A stretch of DNA of 64,000 bases from Ectobius pallidus (GCA_964059195.1 CAXKWD010000003.1:194270174-194334173), one strand, 5' to 3'. Counted from the first letter of the stretch, positions 34,888-46,129 are shown. The notes: a model not told the origin generated them from the sequence alone. A program made the numbers and translations.

Positions 34888-35089
34888 TGTGAATATGATT
34901 TATGGGGAAACTTGAAAAATAAAGTGCATAGGTCAATTTCCCATACATTAGAAGAACTTAAAGACAATATCACAAGAGAAATTAACTCTATCTCGGAAGC
35001 TGAACTTATGCACATGAAAGAAAATTTCCTAAAAAGGTGCCAGTATTGTGTGGAAGCAAGAGGAGAACATTTCCAACATCTCTTGTGAT
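34888..35089 (+). pseudogene. Tc1/mariner-type transposase C-terminal fragment
   Basis: The frame reads CEYDLWGNLKNKVHRSISHT, then LEELKDNITREINSISEAEL and RCQYCVEARGEHFQHLL, ending at TGA. LWG.LK..V......LEELK..I..EI.........R...C....G.HF..LL is the C-terminal end of insect Tc1/mariner-type transposases. Just upstream (34857-34882) is an inverted copy of the LEELKDNIT codons (ttagaagaacttaaagacaa), a small fold-back. Confidence 0.8.
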
Positions 35090-35337
35090 GATGTACATGG
35101 TTATTTTCATTGTAATTTTAACTGTAAATGTGAGAACCTGAATCATTACACCGATCGCGGCTTTCTTTGCGTAGATATTTCACCCGATCGCTCGGGAGTT
35201 GAAGCACTGCCTGCTGCGATGCAGAAACCTGCGTCATTGGCCAACTCTTGCGTGAGACTCACTGTAAAAATCCTTATTTCTTAGTAGGAAATTTTGTATG
35301 TTATGATGAAAATGTTTTCGGTGTACACCGTATAGTA

Positions 35338-36267
35338 CGAGGATTGGTCAATAAGTAAGGTCTCCAACACTCTAGCCCAAACTCACAACGTCGGACGAGA
35401 GATTTGGCAACACTGCCATGTCCCGCTATCTCTCCTCTTTCAAACGAGCCATTGCTGAAGCCCCTGAACCTTTTAGTGTCCGAGATAGAGCTGTTTGAAA
35501 TGGATCTCCCGATTTCCATCCACGCCAAGTGCGCCTACGCGAAGTCATACGGTTTCTTACTGCAAAAAATGTTCCGCCGATTGAAATTCACAGACAGCTT
35601 TGCGAAGTTTATGGAGAGGGATGTATGGACATAAAAAATGTGTGTAAATGGGTTCGTGAGTTTAAACAGGGCCGGACAAATATTCATGATGAAGAACAAG
35701 TGCGAGAACAACAACAGCCGTCACAGATGAGATGGTGGCAAAAGTCGATGAATTGGTGTGACAAGATCAACGCGTAACTACCCATGAACTTTGTTTATTG
35801 CTTCCTGACATTACTAAACGTTCCATACAGACCATTTTGAGTGACAAATTGATGTTCCATAAGGTTTGTGCGAGGTGTGGTTGTGGAGGCCGCTCTTGGC
35901 AGGGACGGAAATCGGGAGAATCGTTTCAAACAGCTCTATCTTGGACAATAAAAGGTTCAGCGGCTGCAGCAATGGCTCATTTGAAAGAGGGGAGATAACA
36001 GGACATGGCAGTGGCACCAACTCTCTCGTCCGATGTTGTGATCTTGGGCTCGAGTGTTGGAGATCTTACTTATTACTTGGCGGAGACGGAAATCAGGAGA
36101 TCCATTTCAAACAGCTCTATCTCGAACACTTAAAGGTTCAGCGGCTTCAGCAATGGCTCGTTTGAAAGAGGAGAGATAGTGGGACATGGCAGTGGGAGCA
36201 AATCTCTCGTCCGACGTTATGAGCTTGGGCTAGAGTGTTGGAGACCTTACTTATTGACCAACCCTCG
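35338..36267 (+). mobile_element. mariner-type element with long arms and duplicated right arm
   Basis: TA flanks both ends. The ends cgaggattggtcaataagta and its inverse extend into arms of about 190 bp (35338-35525 and 36085-36267). A second, tandem copy of the right arm lies at about 35890-36075, marked by gacggaaatc.gg.gatc, ggttcagcggct and gcaatggctc. Between them the + strand reads VRLREVIRFLTAKNVPPIEI, then HRQLCEVYGEGCMDIKNVCK and REFKQGRTNIHDEEQ, a mariner HTH. A frameshift and further pieces DELV and LLLPDITKRSIQTILSDKLM follow. The catalytic core is absent. Confidence 0.85.
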
Positions 36268-36883
36268 TATATTTGTCTGTATATTCTTTGAATAGGAAAT
36301 ATTCTTTAAGATGGGGTTGTGTGAACACTACTTGAACACTTGAAATGTTATTTTAAAAAGGTATGTTTCGGTAAAGATACCAGATTGTTTCCAATGAATC
36401 CAGGTACACTTCGAAAATTTTATGGAAGTATTTTTTGTTTTACATAATTTACATTTCATTTTCTGCAATTTGTAGCGGGGTATATCTTTAATATAAAATT
36501 CAAATAATTAATAGGTCTGCTGGACACATTTTTATTTTAAATCTACACAAAAATTTGATACCACTAATAAAAGTAATTCAAGAGGCTTTAAGATAAACAA
36601 ACAGGTCAGACAATGTGTATTCGCCTCTTTGTCTGATTAGTTCAGTTGGAATTCATTTCCAAAGATAACAAATGATCATTAGGCTTCTATGTTTTCTCTC
36701 TCTCTCTTAAGATTTCAAACTTAAGGAAGATATGTAAAATTTTAAATTCAGGGAGATTAAGATAAAACCGGGGACAAACTTTGTTTGGGGACAGAGAGAT
36801 AAATCTGGTCACCTTCACATTACAACACTAATATGATGCACATACTCATCGTCCATCAGTAAATCCAGTTTCTCTTGTTGCAG

Positions 36884-36994
36884 CAAAAGAAGCTGAGCCT
36901 TGTGCGCCGCATCATGGCAGAGCGTGAGGCATGTCTTCATCTGCGAGTGCAGCTCAGTCTTCTGCATCTATCACAAGAATCAAAACAGCTGTGA
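36884..36994 (+). CDS. RALBP1: RalBP1/RLIP76 terminal exon with stop
   Basis: 36 codons and TGA at 36992-36994. It encodes QKKLSLVRRIMAEREACLHL, then RVQLSLLHLSQESKQL. It matches the C-terminal helix of RalBP1, where AI..ER....LR.QL.LLQ is conserved. The acceptor is tctcttgttgcag at 36883. Summed with the five upstream exons this gives 422 in-window residues in one continuous frame. The tail is shorter than the vertebrate one as I recall it. Confidence 0.92.
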   Translation, partial: QKKLSLVRRIMAEREACLHLRVQLSLLHLSQESKQL

Positions 36995-37090
36995 GGAAAG
37001 ACAATGCAAGACAGCAAAACTAACCTAGGCCCTGTATCATAGAAGCATTTATAATATTGACAGAAAACTTGTTTCAAAGAAATAAAATAC
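36995..37090 (+). other. RalBP1 3' UTR with candidate poly(A) signal
   Basis: AATAAA at 37081-37086 is the first canonical hexamer after the stop, 87 bases downstream. A further AATAAA-like site occurs nearby at about 37152 (taataaat). The true 3' end is not provable from sequence alone. Confidence 0.5.
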
Positions 37091-37959
37091 TCATACCCAT
37101 AAAATTGCTTCACTAGTATTATTAGTTCATTAATCAGCTGATTGATTTGAAGGTTAAATAACTATTTTAATAAATACAGACATATCTTAAATATCGGGTA
37201 ATAAGGCAAGCTAAACAAAATTGTTGTGATAGATACATTAGAAGTGAAGCTATCTGGAGTATAGCTATTAAGCTTCCTCAGTCATGAAATGCCATTGAAA
37301 TAATTCATGGAACAGGTTGCCAGTTTTTGTAACACACACTTCACAGAAGTAGTTGAAAAATTAATAGACGAAAATCAAAACAAAAACACAGCCCCAGTAA
37401 AATACCATTTTTGGGCGTAGTTTGGTTGTCCTAACAAAACAAATAGCAATTTATGTAGCAAGTATGCAAAATAATGCCTTAGCAGACGAATTTAGTATAG
37501 CGGCCTAGGCGTAAGCTGAGGCTGAAATACTGGGTGAGTCCGCTAAAGCTTTTGCGTATGTGGTGCATACAACATTTTTTAGTAAAAGCTCTCTAAATTA
37601 TATGAAACAAAATAAAAATACCCCATAATTAATCATTATGAAAGGTATAGTAGCCATTTGTTAACATCATATTATCACAGCCGCCCAAATCGCAGAACAA
37701 CAATGAACTGTACCAATAAGAAATGCAGTATAGATACATAATATATGAGTCGTTTGTTTGTAAATAATACTGCATACCAACTAGTATTTAAGAAAAGCTA
37801 GTGAAAATATGAATAATAAAATCAGGTAAACTGATATAACAAAGTGCCAGTATGTTTTTGTTGATTCAATTATAATTGCAATTATGATATGCAGAAAATA
37901 AGTTTTTCTAATCAGATTAAACTCGACCAGCATCAGCAGAACTACAGATTTGTGATACC

Positions 37960-38080
37960 TTGACAATCCTGCACTCACATAAAAATAAAAAATCCATGTC
38001 AAATCGGCCGGCTCCAGGATTTGATCCGGGGACCTCCAGAATACGAGTCCAAGACATTACCATTTGGCCAACTCAGTCAG
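37960..38080 (-). mobile_element. tRNA-derived SINE fragment
   Basis: The minus strand carries ggccaaatggtaatgtcttg (A-box-like) and ccggatcaaatcctggagcc (B-box-like), spaced as in a tRNA promoter. A related sequence in the same orientation is at about 26100-26195, and an inverse copy at 27735-27800. Confidence 0.6.
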
Positions 38081-38179
38081 TTTGATGGTGTTGTTTGATA
38101 AGCATATGTGAAGGAATAGTGTTAACTGTCAAATTATACCGGTAGACAAAAATTAAAAAATATGTGACCTTTAATTAGT

Positions 38180-38690
38180 TGTTACTCTGGTACCGATCAA
38201 CCGATTAGGTCCAAAATTAATAGGCTTCTTGCCATGGACATTATAAATGCTTATACCAAGTTTCATGAAAATCCGATAAAGCATATTTGAGTTATGGGGC
38301 CTTTCGTTATATAATGCCATAAAAATGCACTAAATTGGGCATTGTTCTGGTACCAGCCAACCGATTTGGTCCAATATCAACAGATGTCTTCCCATGGACA
38401 TTATAAATGTGTATACCAAGTTTCATGAAAATCCGATAAAGTGTATTTGCGTTATGATGCTTTTAAATAAAAACACTAAATTGGGTTTGATGTCGGTACC
38501 GCTGGACCAATTTGGTTCAATATCAATAGGGTTCTTCCCATGGACATTATAAACATTATAAATGCATATACCAAGTTTCATAAAAATCCGATAAAACATA
38601 TTTGAGTTGTGGCGCGTACAGACACACAGACAGACAGACAGATGGACGGACACACAATCTCATAAAGTACCATACTGGCACTTAATAATC
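38180..38690 (+). repeat. three tandem units with ccaagtttcatgaaaatccg
   Basis: Units begin near 38185, 38338 and 38490. Each has a ggtacc-(g)-accaa/gatcaacc start, a cttcccatggacattataaa block and ccaagtttcat.aaaatccg. The last ends in a cagacagacagacagat tract and accatactggcactta, as in the single copy at 13860-14045. Confidence 0.8.
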
Positions 38691-39184
38691 CTGAGGAAAT
38701 TTCAATCCAAGCCAGAAACATTGAATTGGAGCTGCTGCCTGCAACATCACGGCAGCAGTAGACTATGAGAAGGAATATATTATTGCATTTAAATGCTGCT
38801 GCATCCATGGTAGGCTGTTTATTGTTTACCAAGATGAACCAAGATGTGAAAAATTATGTTTTATATTCGTTGTTACATGATGAAGTAGGGTGTTTTGTGA
38901 AAATCCTTGGTAAAGTGTCTGATTATCATAAAGAGACAAGTTGACTTAAATTGGTTTTAGACCAAATATATGCTTAAATCCAAGTTAAAGTTGATGTGAC
39001 CGGTCAATGCTATCTGAATTTTGTTTATAGATTGCCATGACGACTTTAGCGTCCTAGGCCGATAAAACTGCATTTTGAATGCAGTTTTATACAATTTTAG
39101 TGGCCTAGGTTGCTAAAATGCAATTTTTCGGCGTGTTACCAGTCCAAGAAGCGGCTGTTTTAGAGAGCGTGTGCTAAAGAATAA

Positions 39185-41445
39185 ATTATATGAACTGTAA
39201 GCAAAAAAGAATTATCATTTCTGTCAAAAAGACAATACATACAAAGCATTTCCTTATAAAGATATTGAGGTAGCTTATTTTATAGTTTTACATTACAGTT
39301 CTCGTGTTCACTAATTATTAAGGCTAAACTGATGCATTGTATGCTGGAGGACATAACAACAAAAACCACTACAAAATCATCAAAAGTCATTTAGAAAATA
39401 TTTTACTTCCATCTAAAGGCTTGTTCCCACAGGGTTATGGCTTGGCAAACTTTGAGTTGTTCGAGGTTTGTACTTGTGGATTTATGGGCAGTTGAGTTCT
39501 ATTCCCACAACGCATGACTTGACAACTCTTGTCAATACATCACTGCATTTTTTGTTCTTTTTCTGTTGTTTTGTTTGTGGAACTAATTTTTAATAAAAAT
39601 GAATGAAGCTTATCAATCATACAGTGACAAGGAAGTAACATGTGCTGCAGCTGTTGATATACCATTGAGTGGTGAGTTTTGAAGATGAAAATTGTGAAAC
39701 GCAGAAGTTGGTGGATGACCTCATTGAAAAAATGTTGAAGAAGGTAATTATAATAATACTGAAACTAATAAAATAAATAAAAATTTAAATTACACTGTTT
39801 AAAGAAACTGCAGAACTAACTTCGATTTATTTATTTATTTGCAGATGCAATGCTAGTGACAACTTCATGATCTCGCTACACAATGTGCAACATAGGCTGG
39901 TGGAATGGGTGCATGAGCAGTACTGAAACTTGTCATCTGGCAATCCACAACCCTTTGAAGTCCAAACAGTTCCCGACATTTCACGGGTAAGGTTGAGTCA
40001 CCTTGAGCAATAATGAATTTTTATCTCCCAATGGTGCGAGACAGGACGAACTTCAGAGCAGGCTTGCCAAGCCACATGACAAGTATACATACTAAACAGA
40101 GGCCAGATGCAGCGAACACAAGCGCTGAATCTGACTGGGTTACCAGGATAAGTCTGCAGTTGCTCAGCATATGTATGAAAATGACCACCATATCAACTTC
40201 CAAGGTATGTGGATCTTGGGCAAATAATCCACCTACTAGGGCAGTGTTGTGGCTGAACCTTTGGAAACAAGTAATTCTGACGTGAAAAGATACTAACAAA
40301 TGCAATGGACAATAACACCATGGATTTAAAGTATAAATCAAATATAAAAACTATATAAAAAATCTATATAATAATAAAAACTTGAATATTTGTTTGAGAA
40401 AACTACGTGAGTTTTTTGCTGGAAATTGGCAACATTGAAAATCAAAGCGAGACAGTATCGATATATTGCAGATCGAAGTACACTCACGAAATGATTTCAC
40501 AACGACAAATGACTATCACCATGCAAATATATATGTAATAACTTATTATTTCTTTTAATAAACAAATAATTGTTTTAAAGGAACAATATTAAATATGTAA
40601 AGCTGTGAGTATGATGCCAGACACTTTAACATTATTCTAAAGTCCGTGGAACATGAGTATCAAATGTGAATATTGCACGGTTTAAATGTGGGGTTAAGTT
40701 GCTTACAAACTATCTTAATTAGCTCAAATAATATTTATTATAATAGATTATGCAAAACTAAATTCAGAATCGCAATCTACGTGTCAAATATTAAATCTGA
40801 ACATGAATGTGAAAAGATCTACAATAAATGATTTTATTGTAGGCCTAATGTCGTAATTTAAGCCTATGTTTTGGCTACGAAAATCATAGTTTTACTTCCA
40901 AGTTTTGTGTAATTATACAAACTCTATAGACAAGGGACTAGATCTTCGTCAGGCCTGGAACCCAGCCATAAGACAACTACAAAATCGGGTCAAGTCAGGA
41001 CCAATGAATTGCTCCAACCAATAGGATGCCAGTGCTTCACCACAAGTTTTCCTGCAGTCTAATTGGCTGCCCTTCACCAACCCACCAAGATATATGAGCT
41101 CCATCTACCTTTCCTAGCTCGCTTCTCTCCCAAAAGATGGCTGCAGAGCTTGTAGCAGCCGAAAGCTTGGACGACACAAACATTTTCACCTGGTTGAATC
41201 CCCAGAGACCATCATAAGTAACCTACACCAGGAAAGCCTCAAGTCTCTTATACTAAACAAACAGATAATACTGATTGTCGTGTAAAATTTGAATGGCCAA
41301 ATCAGGTGCAAGAACACGAATAAACAATACTTTGTCATTATGTTTGTGAAGATAGTTTGTTCTCGTCTGGCATTTGTTAGTAAGGAATACCGTTATCCTG
41401 TGCTTGCGCAAGATGATTGAAAGAGAGAGAAGGAAAAAGAGGATG
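39185..41445. other. intergenic stretch, no supported gene
   Basis: At 39600-39770 a short frame starts MNEAYQSYSDKEVTCAAAVD but is quickly closed; 39830-40290 has fragments that look coding-like without a family I know. Around 40925-41225 is a GC-richer block (gatggctgcagagcttgtag, ccgaaagcttgg) that looks like a dispersed repeat. Otherwise the sequence is AT-rich and featureless. Confidence 0.4.
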
Positions 41446-41446
41446 A

Positions 41447-41780
41447 TTGAGTAAGGAGGAGAACAGTCTTGGTGTAGGGGAGTTGGCAAAGGGACTTGCT
41501 AAGAAGCATTTGGAAAGATGGAACGGAAGGCTGTGGGTGGAGTACAGCCCAAGTTATGATAAGTTTGCATCATTATGCTATACTAAGAAAGTAGTTATTC
41601 TGTACTTCAGCATTCCAATTTACATCGGGTGATGTAATCGAAGTATGATGCAAGGATTGACCTGCTGCATCTTGTGGATGCCATTACCCAATTGGCAGTT
41701 GATTGCCCTCGAGAGGAACATTTTCTGGAGAGTTATCCTGCTGTTCCAGGAGGAATGGCCACTACAGAAGATAGGTAATC
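41447..41780 (+). pseudogene. decayed coding remnant, family unknown
   Basis: Two open blocks lie in different frames. The first, at 41470-41630, contains GVGELAKGLAKKHLERWNGR and SPSYDKFASLCYTKK. The second, at 41640-41776, contains YDARIDLLHLVDAITQLAVD and EEHFLESYPAVPGG. The composition is protein-like (alternating charged and hydrophobic residues), but no frame joins them without indels, so it is most likely a broken mobile-element or retrocopied gene. I do not recognise it. Confidence 0.4.
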
Positions 41781-41904
41781 TAATACAGATGAAGTTCCAT
41801 TACACTGAATTGGACGCTATGCAGCATTCTGGATTACCTATCGATGTGACCGAAAGCTTGGTGGAAGATGCCAAGGCGAATGAAAGAGTTGGGGATTTGA
41901 GCAG

Positions 41905-42025
41905 CTATACTTCCAAGTTGAAGTATAACTGTTGACAATGGTAGTGAAGGCACCAAAACTAGTACAGGTAAACTATACCAAAAGTGAAATTTGTAAAATT
42001 CAACTCTTATATAATTATTATTTTA
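41905..42025 (+). mobile_element. Penelope-like element 3' terminal fragment
   Basis: The sequence gttgacaatggtagtgaagg, then aactagtacaggtaaactat and caactcttatataattatta matches the segments beyond the GIY-YIG stop in both copies at 53418-54370. Only the post-ORF tail is present. Confidence 0.65.
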
Positions 42026-42029
42026 ATAA

Positions 42030-43145
42030 CAAACTTATGAATTAATTTTCGGTTGAAATTGCTAGTCCAAAGTTTCAAGGATATGACTCTCAATGTGTTG
42101 AAAAAGAGAATATTAGAGAGAGAAATTAAATATTCTTGCTGAGTTAGTAATGAAACAGGAAAAGTGTATAGAAACTGTGTTATGTTTAAACAGGAACTCG
42201 AAAAGATATCTGATGGCCATAGTTGATTTTTCAGAATAAGAAAAAGAGTCTTAGAATTAGATGCTTTGAAAATATAGATATGATTAAAGCATAATTCCAA
42301 TGCTTAGAATGTATAGGAAAGGAACAATTTTTGTGTTCATTAGGGTAGCCATGCTTTAGGTTTTTGTAGGTGGCTGTATACTTTCCGCAAAGACAACCTT
42401 TTTGCAGCCTGTATAACCTATGAAGGAAGAACTTTGAAGTTTTAGAGAGGACACAAAGAGAGCACAAATGACGTCTGACAGGGGTAAAGACTGTTATTAT
42501 GTTAGGGCTCCGCTCTCTTGGGTTTTGTTGGCGTGACAGACTCTACCTACAGATTTGGTGCTGGCGTGTAATATTTAGTTGTTTTATTTTGCAGTGGAAT
42601 CACTCACTGTTTATAAGTAAAGTTGGGATAAAGTTGGTCACAGTAGTATCAAGGACAATAAGATCTACTGAAGACACACAACAGAACAGAAGATAGAAGA
42701 CGCAACTGGTTAAAGAGAAATCCTAAATTTAGTCAATTTTTTTTTATATATATAGAAAAAGTTAATAACTTTGTTTTGCTTCTCAGAGACCAATCCTCTA
42801 TTAAATCTGTACATATTGTAAATAAATATTGTAATCAGTTAAAATTTTTCTGGCTTCTAAACTATCACTCTTGCCTGTCTCCCTGAGTTTAGTTGGACAT
42901 AATTTATAACGAATAACTCCCTGGAAAGAATTTCAGTGCCAAATAAATAAACATTTCTGTGGGTGGTGCCCTTTTTGAAAAAATAAATTTTCTCATAGAG
43001 AAGTAAAGAAATTTGTGAACACCCAGTACTTGGAAGTTCAGAGTCATGATGTTGCCGTAAATGCATAGCGTGTAAAGTTGTGGAAAGTGATTGATCTCAG
43101 GTTCAGCGTCCTGAGATTGCATATTGAATGTATTGTGTCGTAATC
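42030..43145. other. intergenic stretch, possible LTR-like piece
   Basis: At 42490-42860 a GC-richer start (gggctccgctctcttggg) leads to aaataaatattgtaatca, an arrangement like a solo LTR with a poly(A) signal. No partner LTR, PBS or coding region is visible. The rest is AT-rich with no recognisable feature. Confidence 0.25.
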
Positions 43146-43149
43146 ATAT

Positions 43150-43850
43150 AAGGGTGGATCGAAAAGTAAGGCACAATAGTATTTTTTTTTTTTAAATTTA
43201 ATAGGTACAATTTCGAACAAATGCACACATGAAGGGACATCTTTTGTCTATTTTTTTATACAGTCACCAAGTTTCTCAATAGATTTCTCCCATCGTGATG
43301 CCAGTTTCAAAATACCCTGTTCATAGAAGTCTGTTCGGTTGGAGTATAGCCATCTGCGGACTGCTATTTTCACTTCTGCATCTGCTGCAAAGCCTTTACC
43401 AGCCAGGAATTTCTTCAGCGAGGTGTAGTGCGATTTTTATGGGCTAAAAGGCATAACCCAAGTGAAATTCACAGGGACATGCATGGAGTGTATGGGTATT
43501 ACTGTATGGACCGTAGCAATGTCTCCAGGTGGTGTGCATTCTTCGAAGATGGCCATAATAACCTTTCATTTGTTTGGTCTCGTGAAGAAATTCCTGGCCA
43601 GTAAATGCTTTGCATCAGATGCAGAAGTGAAAACAGCAGTCCGCAGATGGCTATACTCCAACCGTATGGACTTCTATGAACAGGGTATTTTGAAACTGGT
43701 ATCACGATGGAGAAATGTGTTGAGAAACTTGGTGACTATATAGAAAAAGAGACAAAAGTTGTCCCTTCATGTGTGCATTTGTTTGTAATTGTACCTATTA
43801 AACTTTTTGTAACAAAAAATTATTGTGCTTTACTTTTCAATCCACCCTCA
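43150..43850 (+). mobile_element. fold-back mariner with C-terminal coding in both arms
   Basis: The ends agggtggatcgaaaagtaag and its inverse continue into arms of about 270 bp (43150-43420 and 43580-43850), pairing for example ccatctgcggactgctattt with its inverse. The centre reads QRGVVRFLWAKRHNPSEIHR, then YCMDRSNVSRWCAFFEDGH, a mariner HTH. The right arm encodes the transposase C-terminus (FLASKCFASDAEVKTAVRRW, then FYEQGILKLVSRW). The left arm is that same end inverted. The catalytic core is missing. Confidence 0.88.
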
Positions 43851-43854
43851 CTGA

Positions 43855-45360
43855 TGCTGTTGTGAAAGTTGTTACTATCGCATGATTGGGAATTATTAAG
43901 TAGTAAAAGTTTTGGAATTCTTGGGCTGGAGGTAGTCGTCACATAATGTGATAAAGTGCACATTCGGAAATGCATACAGTTATCATTGCAGTTAAATATA
44001 CCTGACAATACTTGACAATACCGGACACGAGACATTAACGTAAAATGTGAGTTGTGAGTGATTTTGTCTTTGTTTTTCATTTATTCATGTAACCTTATGT
44101 CCCTTTTATCTGGAAAAACAGGAGTGTGTTGATATTAGCATGAGCCTAAGATCAGTAACAACTAATCCTGGATTTAAGCTAAATGATAAGCTAGAGTATA
44201 TGCCATCACTCACACAAATAAGAGATAACAGCATGACGGATGCCCAATAGATATGTTATCAGTACCTGTGATACTAGGAACTTTTGTTACATTGAATGTG
44301 TTCTCTAGGTAAGTGTGTTCCTCTCATAAAACAGAGAAAACAAAGTTTATTTTCTGTCATTCTTATAAAATCTTTCTTGAGCAGACCTATTACGAGTAAT
44401 AATTACAGATACTGGTCAGCATGAAACCCCTTTCTTTTTTGCATGAATCATCATCTCTGCAGCCATCGATCGATGGTCTTACTTGCATGTTTTCTCTTTC
44501 TCTTGCTCATCTTCCATCTTCACATATAAAAGTATACTCCCCCACGATCAATGGTGATGTATGTACTGTAACTTGGCTCTTTCTCTGTAGCAATAATTGC
44601 TACATTACTGAGATGATTCTGTTGTGCTAATATGTTTTCTTGTGACATAGGCAAGAAGTACATTCACAACCAGGGCTTGATGCTGGTGTTACAATAGACA
44701 AAAACCTCAAGAAAGCCTACAAAATAATTTGAAAGCCTGCTCTCTTTCTCGTAGTGTGGGAATTAGCTTTATCTCGGCTTCTATGCTTCCTTTGTCACAT
44801 CTGTAATGCTCCACTAACGGTCCAATTTAATGAAAATTCTGTCTAGAATCAACAGAAAGAATTGCTTGTGAAAGTCATCTTCAGTCACAAGTGTTTTTCT
44901 ATGACATTTCTTCTCTACCACATATTTTGTTAAGTGGTCAAAAAGATGATGTGATCTGCTTGACCTTTCTCCTTGAATTTCATTATCCTCTTTAAGCGAG
45001 CATGCCTCTTGCTATATTTTCCCAAATTCTGATCTAGAATTTCTTAGTGTTCCATCTCTTGTGCTATCTTTAAAGAATAAGCTTTCCTTTGCAAAACATC
45101 AGACATGATTTTTGCTTACTTCAGGAAATGGCTAATGATGCATAAATGTACCAGAAATCCTATGTCTAAAGAATTAAGCAAACCTTGGACTTCTTGAGAC
45201 CTTGTTCCTCAACCATTTTCTGTTGTATAAGGAGTGTAATGAGAGGTAAGTCCAATGACATATCTAGCCAGTGGTTGTGGGGTAATATCATAGTATATTA
45301 TGGAATAACTATCATTTTTCTCAATGCATGCTATGTAAAGTGATAATCTGATTCGTAATT
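43855..45360. other. intergenic stretch with nothing recognised
   Basis: The sequence is AT-rich with many stops on both strands. I see no repeat landmarks, TIRs or domain-like frames. Confidence 0.5.
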
Positions 45361-45366
45361 GAAATA

Positions 45367-46123
45367 CAGCGTACGCCGCTTATTGTGATCACTTCAAAAT
45401 GCAGCTAATCTGATAATATTAACCGATTGATAACAATAGCCGAAGGAATTGTTACATAAAGGTTATTTATTCATATATAAGATAGTACACTACAAAACAG
45501 AATTAAAATACTTATTTATAAAGTTATAAAGTGAATCATTGAACCACTCATAGGCTAATACAGTAATAGACTGCAAGCAACTATTTTTTCAACCAGTAAC
45601 AAAGTTTTAATTGTTTTTACTTTCCTTTAGGAGTCCATTAACCAATACTCCATACTCGGTTACAAGCATTTTTTGAAGTCTATACTGATCTGTGGTGTAC
45701 ACCGTGTAGCCAAACATCTAACGCATGCCTCTTCATTTTACACTAGCCATCACTGCATGTCAACACTGTTATCTTCGTAAATCAAAAGCTGCAGCTTAAC
45801 TGTGGGATGAAACATGTTTTATTGCTTAAAAGAGAAAGTTATGTAATGCCACCCCCTCAAACTGGTCATCCTGTGAGCTGGGTACAAAATTGCACCTCCA
45901 GTACAACACAATACAGTTGAATTAAAAACGTAACCTTTAAAAACCAAATTTTGAATGACATACAGTACTTGGAAATAAAGCTGCATATGGAAAATGTGAT
46001 AACATAAACCGAATGTTTGATCACAATAAACAGGATTTTTTCAATGTATCAGTTTTAATCTGTACAGGACCTCATTACCTGATTGATAACATTATCCACA
46101 ATTACATTAAGCGGCGTTCACTG
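45367..46123. mobile_element. pogo-like TIR element, copy 1
   Basis: The left end cagcgtacgccgcttattgt and the inverse of attaagcggcgttcactg match. TA precedes the element (45365-45366); the right flank is TT. Subterminal ttaaccgattgataacaata and acctgattgataacattatc are shared with copy 2 at 48737-51105. No transposase is present. Confidence 0.75.
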
Positions 46124-46129
46124 TTTCTG

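Larger units (their letters stand above)
31394..36883 (+). other. RalBP1 intron, 5.5 kb
   Basis: The phase 0 last intron holds a simple-repeat tract at 31450-31550, a piggyBac derivative, a short insertion, a probable TIR element, a transposase C-terminal piece and a fold-back mariner. I see nothing definable in 32480-33575, 35095-35335 or 36270-36880 except a TC tract at 36695-36708. Confidence 0.75.
37480..39180 (-). repeat. hairpin-ended repeat family, copy 2, with insertion
   Basis: This is the inverse of 28835-29655. Matching blocks are gtccgctaaagcttttgcgt (37540s), gaggaaatttcaatccaagc (38693), ttgccatgacgactttagcg and tttttcggcgtgttaccagt (39120s). It is interrupted at about 37800-38690 by a SINE-like piece and the tandem block. 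The terminal stems are degraded: gataaaactgcattttgaat and its partner remain. Confidence 0.75.

Noticed and set aside
39600..40350. Short coding-like frames, considered as a Harbinger-type nuclease relic
   Set aside because: No catalytic motif or terminal repeats could be identified.
42490..42860. Possible solo LTR
   Set aside because: There is no second LTR, no terminal TG..CA with target duplication and no primer-binding site, so it is only mentioned as a possibility in the gap entry.
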